Source: an uncultured Schlesneria sp. (GTDB taxonomy: Bacteria; Planctomycetota; Planctomycetia; Planctomycetales; Planctomycetaceae). From it: a DNA stretch of 33,992 nucleotides. The position numbers and the translations under genes were made by a program. This document shows, piece by piece, positions 1-8,996 of this stretch; position 1 is the first letter of the stretch; each line of letters opens with the position of its first letter. The stretch is from assembly GCA_903858935.1 (NCBI GenBank), contig CAIOKO010000160.1, positions 1 to 33,992 on the forward strand, read 5' to 3'. Under the pieces are notes generated by a model. The model was not told the origin of the DNA, did not search any database, and worked only from the letters and a program-made list of their open reading frames with translations.

Positions 1-43
1 CAATTGTTTCAATAAATGACGTGGACACATCTGACTCCGTTGC

Positions 44-1135
44 TTGATACCCGTATTTTTGAAGTACCCACAAATTGGGACTTCCCAAATCGACGGTTTA
101 AGCAACAATCAATCCATAACTTCGACGCTCGATTGCCCCGGTGCATTCGTTGTGCTGACTGGCGTTCTGGGTTGGTTGACAAACAGTCCTGAAAGTCTGT
201 GGATCGGCCTATTGGTCATTCGAGGATGTGCCGGCCTTTGCAACGCGCCACTCCATCCAGCCGCGGCACATGTTGTTTCCGACTTAGTCCCCGTTCGCAG
301 CCGCGCAACCGCCAATGGGACAGTGATCGCTGGAGCAGTTATCGGTATTGCGTTCAGTTACCCCGCATTCGGGTGGTTGATCGATCGGCTAAATTGGCCG
401 CTGGCCTTCGTTGTCAGCGGGGTCATGTTGATCGGATACAGTCTCATATGGCATCGGATCACGTTACCCATCACCAATGGCTCGTCCTGGAATGTCGTCT
501 CCGAGACATTCCCACTCGTTGAAGTAGACACGAACACTGGCTGGAATCTCTTATGGAACCGCAATCTCTGGCTGCTGTCACTCAGTTATGCGGCTTACGG
601 CTATTTTCAGTACCTGTTTTTTTATTGGATGGACTACTACTTCAAGTCCGTATTGCATGTGCCAGAAGTCGAAGCGCGTTGGGCGTCGTTCTGGATCATG
701 CTCGCGATGGGAGCTGGCATGGCGATGGGTGGGATGAGTACCGATTTTGTCTGTCAACGGCTGGGAAACGCTCGCGGGCGTCGGGCGATTGTCATCTTAG
801 GGATGGGGCTTGGTGCACTCTTCGGAGTGTTAGGTGTGAACGTGACGGGACAAATCAATGTTGCGATGTGCCTGACAATTTCGATGGGTGCGTTGGGAAT
901 GTGTGAAGGGGTTTTCTGGACCTGCGCCACCGAGATCGGCGGCAAGTCCCGTGGATTCTCCGGCGCGTTCATGAACACGGGAGGCAACGTGGGCGGATTG
1001 ATTTCACCCGTCCTGACACCGGTGATGGCACAGCAATTGGGATGGCCCGGTGCAATCACGGTCGCCTGTGTGATCGCAGCGTTGGGAGGTGCTGTGTGGT
1101 TTGCAATTCGTCTGCCGGATCGGGTAACGCCGTAA
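44..1135 (+). CDS. MFS transporter, N-terminally truncated (possible pseudogene)
   Basis: Major-facilitator transporter of the anion:cation-symporter type, which would import a small organic solute across the inner membrane. Recognisable family sequence begins at about residue 30 (DCPGAFVVLTGVLGW), matching the loop after helix 2 and the start of helix 3. It continues through helices 3-6, a central loop, and helices 7-12, the last ending near residue 356. Family members usually have over 400 residues and 12 helices; this frame has 363 residues, opens with a TTG codon, and lacks helices 1-2. In-frame stops lie just upstream at 17-19 and 32-34, and neither other forward frame encodes the missing helices. 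Residues 10-20 (PQIGTSQIDGL) faintly resemble the loop before helix 2, so an internal deletion plus frame damage is possible. The family call is firm; whether the gene still works is doubtful. The M24 hydrolase downstream could act on its substrate. Confidence 0.72.
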   Translation: MIPVFLKYPQIGTSQIDGLSNNQSITSTLDCPGAFVVLTGVLGWLTNSPESLWIGLLVIRGCAGLCNAPLHPAAAHVVSDLVPVRSRATANGTVIAGAVIGIAFSYPAFGWLIDRLNWPLAFVVSGVMLIGYSLIWHRITLPITNGSSWNVVSETFPLVEVDTNTGWNLLWNRNLWLLSLSYAAYGYFQYLFFYWMDYYFKSVLHVPEVEARWASFWIMLAMGAGMAMGGMSTDFVCQRLGNARGRRAIVILGMGLGALFGVLGVNVTGQINVAMCLTISMGALGMCEGVFWTCATEIGGKSRGFSGAFMNTGGNVGGLISPVLTPVMAQQLGWPGAITVACVIAALGGAVWFAIRLPDRVTP

Positions 1136-1381
1136 AGACGTTTTCATAGACAAAACATCAACTATTGGAAAAGACTTGTGCCACCGCTTGACCGTGCTCT
1201 CTCAAACAGTGCTCTCAGACTGCGAGGTGACAAACCGGAAGGACTACGTCGAAGAAGACTCCGATCCAATGGTACCAAAGGTTGGTACGGTTTTGAAAAG
1301 TCGTCTTCGGCGTTCCCGCACGAGATCTAATCGAAATCAAACGACGGGTGATTACATCGCCACATCCATGAGCAAACAAGT

Positions 1382-2578
1382 ATGTCTAAACATGATTTTA
1401 CTTCCGACGAGTTTGCTTCTCGAAAACAACGGGCGAGAGAGGCCATCGGCGCGGCGGGACTCGATTGGCTGGTTGTGTTCCACCCCGTGTCAATTCGGTG
1501 GCTGACCGGTTCGGACGCCAAGAGTTACCAGGAGTTCCAGTGCCTGCTGATTTCGGCACAACCGGGCCCGATCGTGATTCTCACGCGTGATGGAGAACGG
1601 AACGAGTTTCGTGACGATGCATTCGTCGACGAACTCCATACTTATGGTGGCGGTGAACCGGAAGACCCGATTGAAGCATTCGCGGCTCTCGCAAAATCGC
1701 TTGGAGTTCACGAGGCGCGAATCGGCATGGAAGTCCCCGCGTTCTATCTTCACCCGCACCATTACGTGCGGGTTAAACAACTCTTCGGCAAGGCTGTGGT
1801 TGCGGAACCGACCAATCTGATTCTTAATCTGACACTTGTGAAGTCGACGCAGGAACTCCAATACATTCGCGAGGCGGCACGCATCGCAGATCTCGCCATG
1901 GCACGTTTTGCACACTCTCTTGCCATCGGCCGCAGCGAACTGGAACTCGCTGGCGAGGTCTATCATGCGCTGCTGACGTCGGGAAGCGGACTCGCCGCAA
2001 GTCCGATCAATCTTGTCTCTGGCGATCGGTCGTGCTTCAGTCACGGCGCCCCGACTCGCCGTCGCCTCCAGCGAGGCGACTTTGGCAATATCGAATTTGG
2101 TGCCACGTTTAATCGGTACACCGCAACAATCGGGCGTCAGTTTTGTATGAGCCAACCTACCGCACGAATGATCGAACTGTACGACGTTGTGCGCAGGGCT
2201 GCAGATGCGTGTCTGGCGAACGTTCGACCGGGAGTTCCTGCCCTGGTGCCGCACGAGGCGGCCAAACAAGTGATCAGTGACGCCGGTCTCAACCACGGTC
2301 GCGTCCATCTTTCGGGATACGGTCTGGCGCCGGGTTCGCCTCCGTCCTGGGCTGAACCACTTTACTTGTTCGGCGGTAGTTCTACGGTGCTGGAAGCCGG
2401 GATGGTGATCACGATTGAACCCCCGGTATTCCTCGGGGAAGAACGACTCGGTGCCCGGCTGATCGACAATGTGCTGGTGACCACAACCGGTTATGAATTG
2501 CTCACTCAGTTCCCGCGTGATCTGATCATTAAGGAAACGAATGGCAGTCTCACGCCGGACGAGAAAACTGAACCGTGA
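1382..2578 (+). CDS. M24-family creatinase/ectoine-hydrolase-like protein
   Basis: Cytoplasmic pita-bread-fold (peptidase M24) protein of 398 residues, with the two-domain layout of creatinase, ectoine hydrolase and Xaa-Pro dipeptidase. The N-terminal domain is residues 1-150 and the catalytic domain about 155-390. True metallopeptidases keep two aspartates as metal ligands; here the matching segment (231-255) has Glu238 and Thr248 instead. The conserved stretch S-H-G-A-P-T-R around His221 corresponds to the catalytic histidine region of creatinase. The segment YGLAPGSPPSWAEP resembles the G-Y-x(2-4)-PP-x-W-x-E signature I associate with ectoine hydrolases. This argues for a metal-independent C-N hydrolase acting on a small molecule rather than a peptidase. 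The length of about 400 residues is normal. No strong ribosome binding site precedes the ATG. Its stop overlaps a possible GTG start of the next frame, but that gene probably starts at 2620. The exact substrate cannot be read from sequence. Confidence 0.85.
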   Translation: MSKHDFTSDEFASRKQRAREAIGAAGLDWLVVFHPVSIRWLTGSDAKSYQEFQCLLISAQPGPIVILTRDGERNEFRDDAFVDELHTYGGGEPEDPIEAFAALAKSLGVHEARIGMEVPAFYLHPHHYVRVKQLFGKAVVAEPTNLILNLTLVKSTQELQYIREAARIADLAMARFAHSLAIGRSELELAGEVYHALLTSGSGLAASPINLVSGDRSCFSHGAPTRRRLQRGDFGNIEFGATFNRYTATIGRQFCMSQPTARMIELYDVVRRAADACLANVRPGVPALVPHEAAKQVISDAGLNHGRVHLSGYGLAPGSPPSWAEPLYLFGGSSTVLEAGMVITIEPPVFLGEERLGARLIDNVLVTTTGYELLTQFPRDLIIKETNGSLTPDEKTEP

Positions 2579-2619
2579 GTCAAGAAAGAGACACAACAAT
2601 CGATGGAGATAATCGAACC

Positions 2620-5043
2620 ATGAGAAGTAAAGTGGCGTTCTTCTTCATTACCAGCCTGCTCTTTTTTGCCGAAAATGACCGCGCCTCTGATAAGGAAGTC
2701 GCCGATGCGGATGTGGCGTATTTTGAGAGCAAGGTTCGCCCTGTACTTTTGGAGCATTGCCACAAATGCCATGGACCGACGAAGCAGTGGGCTGGACTTC
2801 GACTCGACTCGCGAGAAGCGATACTCAAAGGGGGAGATAACGGGCCAGCCATCATGCCTGAAAAGCCTGATGCAAGCCTGCTAATCCGCGCGGTACGGCA
2901 AGTCGATGACAATCTGAAAATGCCCCAAAATGGAAAGCTGACAGAAAATCAGATCGCAACGCTTGTGCGTTGGATTGAACGTGGTGCCGTTTATCCAGCA
3001 AGTTCGAATACCACTGTCCGAAATCGCGATTCAGATCACTGGGCATTCCAACCAATCGCCAGACCATCAATTCCCGCAGTTAATCATTTTGACTGGCCAC
3101 AATCTCCGATCGACAATTTCATTTTGAATCAACTCGAACGGGAACGAATTACCGCAGCTGAACCAGCCGACAAGCGCACGCTGATCCGACGCGTGAAATT
3201 CGACCTGACCGGTTTACCACCCACTTATGCTGAGTTGGAAGACTTTCTAAGTGATGACCAACCAGACGCCTTTCACAAGGTCGTTGACCGTTTGCTCGAG
3301 TCCCCCGCCTATGGCGAACACTGGGGACGTCACTGGCTGGATGTTGCGCGATATGCCGACTCCAACGGACTCGATGAAAACATTGCCCACGGCAATGCGT
3401 GGCGATATCGCGACTATGTCGTCGCCTCGATAAACCAGGACAAACCCTTTAATCAATTCATCATCGAGCAACTTGCGGGGGATCAAATTCCGTTTGAAAG
3501 CGAGACCCTGCAACATGCCCAACTGATTGCCACGGGGTTCCTGTCCATCGGTCCGAAAGTTCTGGCGGAAGTGGATCAACCCAAGATGCGAATGGACATC
3601 GTGGATGAACAGATTGACGCCGTGGGACGCGTCTTTCTTGGCCTGACACTCGGTTGTGCCCGATGCCACGATCACAAGTTCGACCCGATCAGTACGGCAG
3701 ATTATTACGGGCTGGCTGGGATTTTCAAAAGCACTCGCACGATGGATAGCTACACTAAAGTCGCCAGGTGGCATGAGCACCTGCTTCCCTCGACTGCGTC
3801 AACTGCATTACAGGCGGCATTCGATGCGGACTTAACGGTCAGGAAACAAGCGATCAAAGCGATGGTCGCTTTAGCCGACAAACAGGCGCGCGAAGGACTG
3901 GCTGCCGATGCGACGGTTCCTGAAAAGTTGGAAGCCCTCTATCCAGAGGCGATCAAAGCCGAACTCGCCAAGCTTCGCGAACAACTGTCGGCGTTGGAAA
4001 AAACAGGCCCGGAACTACCCGCCGCGATGGGAGTGACTGATGACGAAGTCGTTGATGTCGCGATCCATCTTCGGGGCGATACGCAGAAACTCGGCGATCT
4101 CGTTCCGCGTCACACTCCCCCCGCGATCACCGGTCCGATTTCACAAGAGTTTTTGCCGAACCAAAGTGGTCGTCTGCAACTGGCCAAATGGCTGGTCGAC
4201 CCCAAGCATCCATTGACCGCTCGCGTTTGCGTCAATCGTGTCTGGCGCTGGCGATTCGGCACAGGGCTGGTTCGAACGACTGACAATTTCGGTTTACTGG
4301 GAGCGGCCCCGTCGCACACCGAACTGCTCGACTGGCTGGCACAGCGTTTTATCGCCGACGGCTGGTCACTGAAGTCGCTGCATCGACTGATGCTGATCTC
4401 CAGCACGTACCAGCAGGCCAGCACTCCACATTCGCGGACATTTGAGCAAGATCCCGAGAACCGATTGCTGGGTTGGTTCCCTCGTCGTCGGTTGGCTGCA
4501 GAAGAGGTCCGCGATGCGTTACTCGCCGTCAGCGATCAGCTCGATCGTGTCCATTACGGATCTGAGTTGAAGGTTAAAAACCGTGGATATCTTTTCGATC
4601 ATACATCAATTGACCTGACCGACTATCGCAGCAATCGTCGTTCGCTCTATTTACCAGTGATTCGTAATCACGTCTTCGATTTTTTCCAGTTGCTGGACTT
4701 TCCCGATCCAGCCATCCCCTCGGGAGACCGCGCCAGCAGCACTGTTGCACCCCAGGCCTTGTTGATGATGAACAGCGATTTCGTCATGCAGTCTGCGGAC
4801 AAGTTGGCGGAACGCCTGTTGGCCGAACCAGAAACTTCGTCGCAGATACTGACAACGTTGGTGCGAACCATACACGGTCGCGAACCTTCAGGCGCAGAAC
4901 TTCAGTCGCATGCCCAGTTCATCACGCGCATCGAGTTGCTTCTCTCCACTTCGGAGCCCGATTCGATACAAAGAACGCGACAAGCGTGGGTGGTTCTGTG
5001 CCACACGCTGCTGGCGACCAACGAGTTCATTTACGTAAAGTGA
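2620..5043 (+). CDS. Secreted PSCyt1-DUF1549-DUF1553 protein
   Basis: Large exported protein (807 residues from this start) of a family abundant in planctomycetes. A hydrophobic signal segment covers about residues 5-17. A planctomycete cytochrome C domain (PSCyt1) follows, with C47-x-x-C50-H51 as a c-type haem site. DUF1549 comes next, carrying the family's second CxxCH at C346-A-R-C349-H350 (CARCHDHKFDP), and DUF1553 covers roughly residues 500-800. The frame stays open back to a GTG at 2575 that overlaps the previous stop. The ATG at 2620 is preferred because it follows GGAG at 2605-2608 and places the signal peptide at the N-terminus. The DUF1501 gene begins 7 bp after its stop, the usual pairing, so the two are surely co-transcribed. 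The molecular function of the family is not established; a role in extracytoplasmic redox or polymer breakdown is inference. Confidence 0.9.
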   Translation: MRSKVAFFFITSLLFFAENDRASDKEVADADVAYFESKVRPVLLEHCHKCHGPTKQWAGLRLDSREAILKGGDNGPAIMPEKPDASLLIRAVRQVDDNLKMPQNGKLTENQIATLVRWIERGAVYPASSNTTVRNRDSDHWAFQPIARPSIPAVNHFDWPQSPIDNFILNQLERERITAAEPADKRTLIRRVKFDLTGLPPTYAELEDFLSDDQPDAFHKVVDRLLESPAYGEHWGRHWLDVARYADSNGLDENIAHGNAWRYRDYVVASINQDKPFNQFIIEQLAGDQIPFESETLQHAQLIATGFLSIGPKVLAEVDQPKMRMDIVDEQIDAVGRVFLGLTLGCARCHDHKFDPISTADYYGLAGIFKSTRTMDSYTKVARWHEHLLPSTASTALQAAFDADLTVRKQAIKAMVALADKQAREGLAADATVPEKLEALYPEAIKAELAKLREQLSALEKTGPELPAAMGVTDDEVVDVAIHLRGDTQKLGDLVPRHTPPAITGPISQEFLPNQSGRLQLAKWLVDPKHPLTARVCVNRVWRWRFGTGLVRTTDNFGLLGAAPSHTELLDWLAQRFIADGWSLKSLHRLMLISSTYQQASTPHSRTFEQDPENRLLGWFPRRRLAAEEVRDALLAVSDQLDRVHYGSELKVKNRGYLFDHTSIDLTDYRSNRRSLYLPVIRNHVFDFFQLLDFPDPAIPSGDRASSTVAPQALLMMNSDFVMQSADKLAERLLAEPETSSQILTTLVRTIHGREPSGAELQSHAQFITRIELLLSTSEPDSIQRTRQAWVVLCHTLLATNEFIYVK

Positions 5044-5050
5044 GTTACGC

Positions 5051-6472
5051 ATGATTCCGGAAGCTCTACCACGGATTTCTCGACGAGCGATGCTCGAGAG
5101 CTCTGCCGTTGGCTTCGGCTCGCTCGCCCTCGCGTCGCTCGTCAACAGTAAATCCAGTGCTGCCGATGTGAGCAATCCGCTGGCGATAACGGTTCCGCAC
5201 ATTGTTCCCCGCGCAAAGCGGATCATTTTTTTGTTTATGAGCGGAGGACCATCACAGGTTGACACCTTTGATCCCAAGCCGCTGCTAACCCGCGATGACG
5301 GCAAGCCACTGCCGTTTGAAAAACCGCGTGTCCAATTCAATTCGACCGCCAATTTGATGAGATCGCCGTGGGATTTCAAACAATACGGCGAAAGCGGGCT
5401 GTGGGTCAGCGATCTTTTCCCACATCTTGCCCAGCGCGTCGACGACTTGTGCATGATTCACTCAGTTCACGGAACCAACCCTGCTCACGGAGGCGCCGTG
5501 ATGAAGTTGCATACTGGCAGCGATAATTTTGTCCGACCCAGCGTCGGTTCGTGGGTAAGCTATGGCCTGGGGACTGAGAACCAGAACCTCCCCGCGTTTG
5601 TCACGATCTGCCCGACACTGGCCTTCGGCGGAATCAACAATTGGAGCTCGGCATTTCTGCCAGCGGCCTACCAGGGGACGGCCTTCGGCGATGCGAGTAT
5701 TCCTTCTGCCAAAGCACAAGTGAAATACATCAGGAACTCGCGATGGTCGCGCGCGATTCAGGAACAGCAATTAGAGAAATTAGGACAATTGAACCGCGAG
5801 GATCAAACGCGTAGCGGGCCTGATGCGTCGCTTGAAGCTCGTATCAACTCTTTTGAACTTGCATTTCGGATGCAGTCGGAACTACCGAAGGTAGAGGATT
5901 TGTCGGGAGAGTCCGAATCGACACAGAAGCTCTACGGACTCGACAATCCCTCCACCGCCAACTTTGGACGAATGTGCCTGATGGCCCGTCGGTTTGCCGA
6001 GGCGGGGGTGCGATTTATCCAGGTCACACACAACGACAACAAAGTTCAATGGGACCAGCACTCTGACTTGAAGGTTGGTCACGAGAAAAATGCCCTCGAA
6101 GTCGACCAGCCGATCGCGGGGCTGCTGTCTGACCTGAAGGCTCGTGGGCTGCTGGACGATACATTGATCTGGTGGGGTGGGGAGTTTGGCCGGACGCCAA
6201 CAGCAGAAGGAGGCGGTACCGGTCGCGACCACAACCAGGAGGGCTTCACCATGTGGTTGGCTGGTGGCGGCGTGAAAGGAGGGGTTCGATATGGGGCCAC
6301 CGACGATTACGGCTATTATGCCGTTGAAGACAAAGTCCACATTCACGACCTGCATGCAACAATGCTGCACATTCTTGGCCTTGATCACGAACGGCTCACC
6401 TATCGCCATGCCGGTCGAGATTTTCGACTGACCGACGTGCATGGAAACATCGTCCACGGGATTTTGACTTGA
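5051..6472 (+). CDS. DUF1501 protein, twin-arginine exported
   Basis: Protein of 473 residues in the DUF1501 family, which has a sulfatase/alkaline-phosphatase-like fold. It starts with a twin-arginine signal (RISRRAML followed by a hydrophobic stretch up to about residue 38), indicating export in a folded, possibly metal-loaded state. Family landmarks are FLFMSGGPSQVDTFDPKP near residue 62, the VHGTNPAHGGA segment near residue 140, WWGGEFGRTP near residue 378, and the C-terminal HIHDLHATMLHILGLDH. It lies 7 bp after the PSCyt1-DUF1549-DUF1553 gene, an arrangement repeated many times in planctomycete genomes, so the two probably function together. The substrate is unknown. Arylsulfatase-like hydrolysis of sulfated polysaccharide is often suggested from the fold, but no classical sulfatase C/S-x-P-x-R motif is visible here. 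Confidence 0.92.
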   Translation: MIPEALPRISRRAMLESSAVGFGSLALASLVNSKSSAADVSNPLAITVPHIVPRAKRIIFLFMSGGPSQVDTFDPKPLLTRDDGKPLPFEKPRVQFNSTANLMRSPWDFKQYGESGLWVSDLFPHLAQRVDDLCMIHSVHGTNPAHGGAVMKLHTGSDNFVRPSVGSWVSYGLGTENQNLPAFVTICPTLAFGGINNWSSAFLPAAYQGTAFGDASIPSAKAQVKYIRNSRWSRAIQEQQLEKLGQLNREDQTRSGPDASLEARINSFELAFRMQSELPKVEDLSGESESTQKLYGLDNPSTANFGRMCLMARRFAEAGVRFIQVTHNDNKVQWDQHSDLKVGHEKNALEVDQPIAGLLSDLKARGLLDDTLIWWGGEFGRTPTAEGGGTGRDHNQEGFTMWLAGGGVKGGVRYGATDDYGYYAVEDKVHIHDLHATMLHILGLDHERLTYRHAGRDFRLTDVHGNIVHGILT

Positions 6473-6654
6473 ACGAAAAGACGAATAACACTCTGTTTGA
6501 CCAAACGCTTTCGGTCATGGACCACGGTTCTAACATTAAAGCAGAGTCGATGTTAGCGTGTGAATGACTTCGAAGTTAAAGTGGGACTCAGAAGGAGTTT
6601 TTTGCTACTGCGAGCAATCGTTGAAACAAGCCAATACGAAAGAATTTAACCACG

Positions 6655-7440
6655 ATGAAACCTGAGCCAATCGACCTGATTCCGCTGTGGTGCTTTTTTC
6701 CTTTGCTCGCTGTCATTGGCCTGCTCGCGATGGAGGGTGGGTATCGTTTCGGGAAATGGAGAGTTCAGGGGAAGATTGCGGAAAAGGATGCCTCGCTCGA
6801 TGCAATGGTTGCTTCGATCCTCGGCTTGCTGGCATTCATGCTGGCCTTCACGTTCAGCCTGGCAGCAGCTCGTTACGATGCTCGTCGTCAGGCTGTGTTC
6901 GAAGAAGCGAACTCAATCGGGACAACCTATCTCCGCGCGCGGCTTCTGCCTGAACCACAGCGGTCAAAGATTTCCGATTTGCTCCGTCAATATACTGAGA
7001 ATCGAATTCAACAAGTTGCGACGGGTCGGGTCGACGACCTGCTGACTCAGTCGGGAGTATTCCACGAAGAACTCTGGTCAACGTCCATGGCGGCGGTGGA
7101 TCAGGACCCCCGTTCGATCATGACGAACCTGTTTCTTCAATCACTTAACGAGACGATTAACCAGCACGGCAAACGAGTGTTTGTCGGGCTGCAAAGCCGA
7201 ATTCCCGTCACCATCTGGATTGCTTTATTCAGCCTGACTTTGTTTGGCATGGCATCCGTCGGCTACCAGGCGGGACAGAACTCGCCAAGAAGATCGCCGG
7301 AAATGCCGATCCTGGTGTTGGCGTTCGCGGGAGTCCTATTCTTAAACGTCGACTTGGATCGCCCGCAAGAAGGATTGCTACGAGTCAGCCAGCAGCCCAT
7401 GATTGATGTACTGAAAAACCTGCAGCCTGCGGCGCGGTAA
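6655..7440 (+). CDS. Bestrophin-like (DUF4239) membrane protein
   Basis: Integral membrane protein of 261 residues. Hydrophobic helices lie at about residues 9-28, 48-72, 185-203 and 217-231. Between the second and third is a soluble segment (75-180) rich in charged residues, with the pattern FEEANSIGTTYLRARLLPEP typical of DUF4239 proteins. The end of the last helix carries the characteristic N-V-D-L-D-R-P-x-E-G motif (231-240). DUF4239 proteins are distantly related to bestrophin anion channels, but no transport activity can be claimed from the sequence. The gene is first in a plus-strand run with small gaps that continues to 11104. No clear ribosome binding site precedes the ATG. Confidence 0.8.
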   Translation: MKPEPIDLIPLWCFFPLLAVIGLLAMEGGYRFGKWRVQGKIAEKDASLDAMVASILGLLAFMLAFTFSLAAARYDARRQAVFEEANSIGTTYLRARLLPEPQRSKISDLLRQYTENRIQQVATGRVDDLLTQSGVFHEELWSTSMAAVDQDPRSIMTNLFLQSLNETINQHGKRVFVGLQSRIPVTIWIALFSLTLFGMASVGYQAGQNSPRRSPEMPILVLAFAGVLFLNVDLDRPQEGLLRVSQQPMIDVLKNLQPAAR

Positions 7441-7463
7441 TCAATGACTTAAGAAAAACCATT

Positions 7464-8954
7464 ATGAGCCCATCTCTTTATCCAATGCTTTATCAAATCA
7501 ATACTCGCGTCTGGCTGACGGAGTTGTCCGAAAAGCTGGGAAGAGCGGCGACGCTGGATGATATCCCTGAAAGTGAACTCGACCGCCTGGCCAGCCTGGG
7601 CTTTGAATGGCTGTGGTTTCTTAGCGTCTGGCAGACCGGACCGCGATCGCGGCAAGTGTCGCGCACTAATCCTGAATGGCAAGCCGATTTTGAAGAGACT
7701 CTGACGGATTTAACAGAAGAGGATATCCAAGGTTCGGGTTTTGCGATCACTGCATATACAGTGCATGAAAATCTTGGAGGAGATGCCGCACTGGCGCGAC
7801 TTCGGGCACGACTTCATCAGCGAGGTCTGAAACTGTTGCTCGACTTTGTCCCCAATCATATGGGACTTGCTCATCCCTGGGTCGACAGCCATCCTGATTA
7901 TTTCATTCAAGGAACGGGAAACGATCTGGCACAGACTCCTCAGAACTACGTCTGGGTGCAGAGTCGACAGCGAGATTTGTTGTTGGCTCATGGCCGCGAT
8001 CCCTATTTCGGCGGTTGGATCGACACGCTGCAGCTCAACTACGCCAATTCGGCGCTGCAGTTGGCGATGGTCGGTGAACTTGTCAGAATCGGCGGTCAAT
8101 GTGACGGAGTGCGTTGTGATATGGCGATGCTTGTCCTTCCTGAAGTCTTCGAAAAGACGTGGGGTAAGCGAGCCCCTTTATTCTGGCCGTCAGCAATAAA
8201 GCGCGTACATGAACGCTTTCCCAAGTTTGTCTTCGTCGCCGAAGTTTACTGGGACCTGGAATGGACACTACAACAACAGGGATTTGATTACACGTACGAT
8301 AAACGGTTATATGATCGCCTGCGGGATGGGAATGCGCGGCCGGTGCGCGAGCATTTCCATGCGGGACTGGATTTTCAGAACAAACTTGTTCGGTTTTTGG
8401 AAAATCATGACGAGTCTCGTGCGGCGACGACGTTTTCTGATGACGTGCATCAGGCGGCAGCCGTCATCTCGTTTCTTTCACCTGGCCTGCGTTTCTTTCA
8501 CGACGGTCAGTTTGAAGGTCGAAAGAAACGAATTTCGCCGCATCTTGTACGCGCCCCCTGGGAACCGATCGTTGCCGAATTGAAGCGGTTTTATGATCGC
8601 TTGTTGACTGTCCTGCGGCAGCCTGCCGTTCGCGATGGCGAGTGGCAGTTACTGGAATGCACGCCAGCCTGGGACGGGAACGGGACGAACGACGCTTTTC
8701 TGGTTTCGACGTGGCGCGGCCAGGCTGAAGAAACTCTCGTCGTCGCTGTGAACTATTCATCCCATCAAAGTCAATGCTACGTTCGCCTGCCGTTTGAGGA
8801 TCTGGACGCCTTAAAATGGAGACTCATCGATCAATTGAGCCCGACATGCTACGTACGGGATGGGAGCGAGCTTTATGGACGCGGGCTGTACTTGGATATG
8901 GCTCCCTGGCAAGCCTCTGTTTTTTCACTGAGTCATGACCTGGACGTCAACTGA
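7464..8954 (+). CDS. GH13 alpha-amylase-family glycosidase
   Basis: Cytoplasmic glycoside hydrolase family 13 enzyme of 496 residues without a signal peptide. All four signature regions are present: I, DFVPNH (127-132); II, GVRCDMAM with the nucleophile Asp219; III, FVAEVY with the acid/base Glu260; and IV, FLENHDE with the transition-state Asp316. The catalytic residues are intact, so the enzyme should act on alpha-glucans or related alpha-glucosides. It could be hydrolytic or a transglycosylase. A C-terminal beta domain (about 400-490) completes the usual GH13 layout. It begins 23 bp after the DUF4239 gene and is followed after 42 bp by another membrane-protein gene, so co-transcription is likely. 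A role in intracellular glycogen or compatible-solute turnover is inference from its cytoplasmic location. Confidence 0.93.
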   Translation: MSPSLYPMLYQINTRVWLTELSEKLGRAATLDDIPESELDRLASLGFEWLWFLSVWQTGPRSRQVSRTNPEWQADFEETLTDLTEEDIQGSGFAITAYTVHENLGGDAALARLRARLHQRGLKLLLDFVPNHMGLAHPWVDSHPDYFIQGTGNDLAQTPQNYVWVQSRQRDLLLAHGRDPYFGGWIDTLQLNYANSALQLAMVGELVRIGGQCDGVRCDMAMLVLPEVFEKTWGKRAPLFWPSAIKRVHERFPKFVFVAEVYWDLEWTLQQQGFDYTYDKRLYDRLRDGNARPVREHFHAGLDFQNKLVRFLENHDESRAATTFSDDVHQAAAVISFLSPGLRFFHDGQFEGRKKRISPHLVRAPWEPIVAELKRFYDRLLTVLRQPAVRDGEWQLLECTPAWDGNGTNDAFLVSTWRGQAEETLVVAVNYSSHQSQCYVRLPFEDLDALKWRLIDQLSPTCYVRDGSELYGRGLYLDMAPWQASVFSLSHDLDVN

Positions 8955-8996
8955 AATCACGATATCTCGTTCCGATAAGCTTGTTTCGAGGATGCG

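Noticed and set aside
1272-1288. Small hairpin GTACCAA-AGG-TTGGTAC followed by GGTTTTG
   Set aside because: Only seven pairs with a three-base loop and no proper U run, about 140 bp after the transporter stop; too weak to call a terminator.
1490-2599. Long minus-strand open frame (369 codons) opposite the M24 gene
   Set aside because: It mirrors the codon bias of the plus-strand gene, has an unpatterned Arg/His/Cys-rich composition and no recognisable motif, while the plus strand encodes a clear family member.
2575-2619. GTG start at 2575 for the PSCyt1 gene, overlapping the M24 stop
   Set aside because: It would place 15 polar residues before the signal peptide; the ATG at 2620 has a GGAG site at suitable distance.
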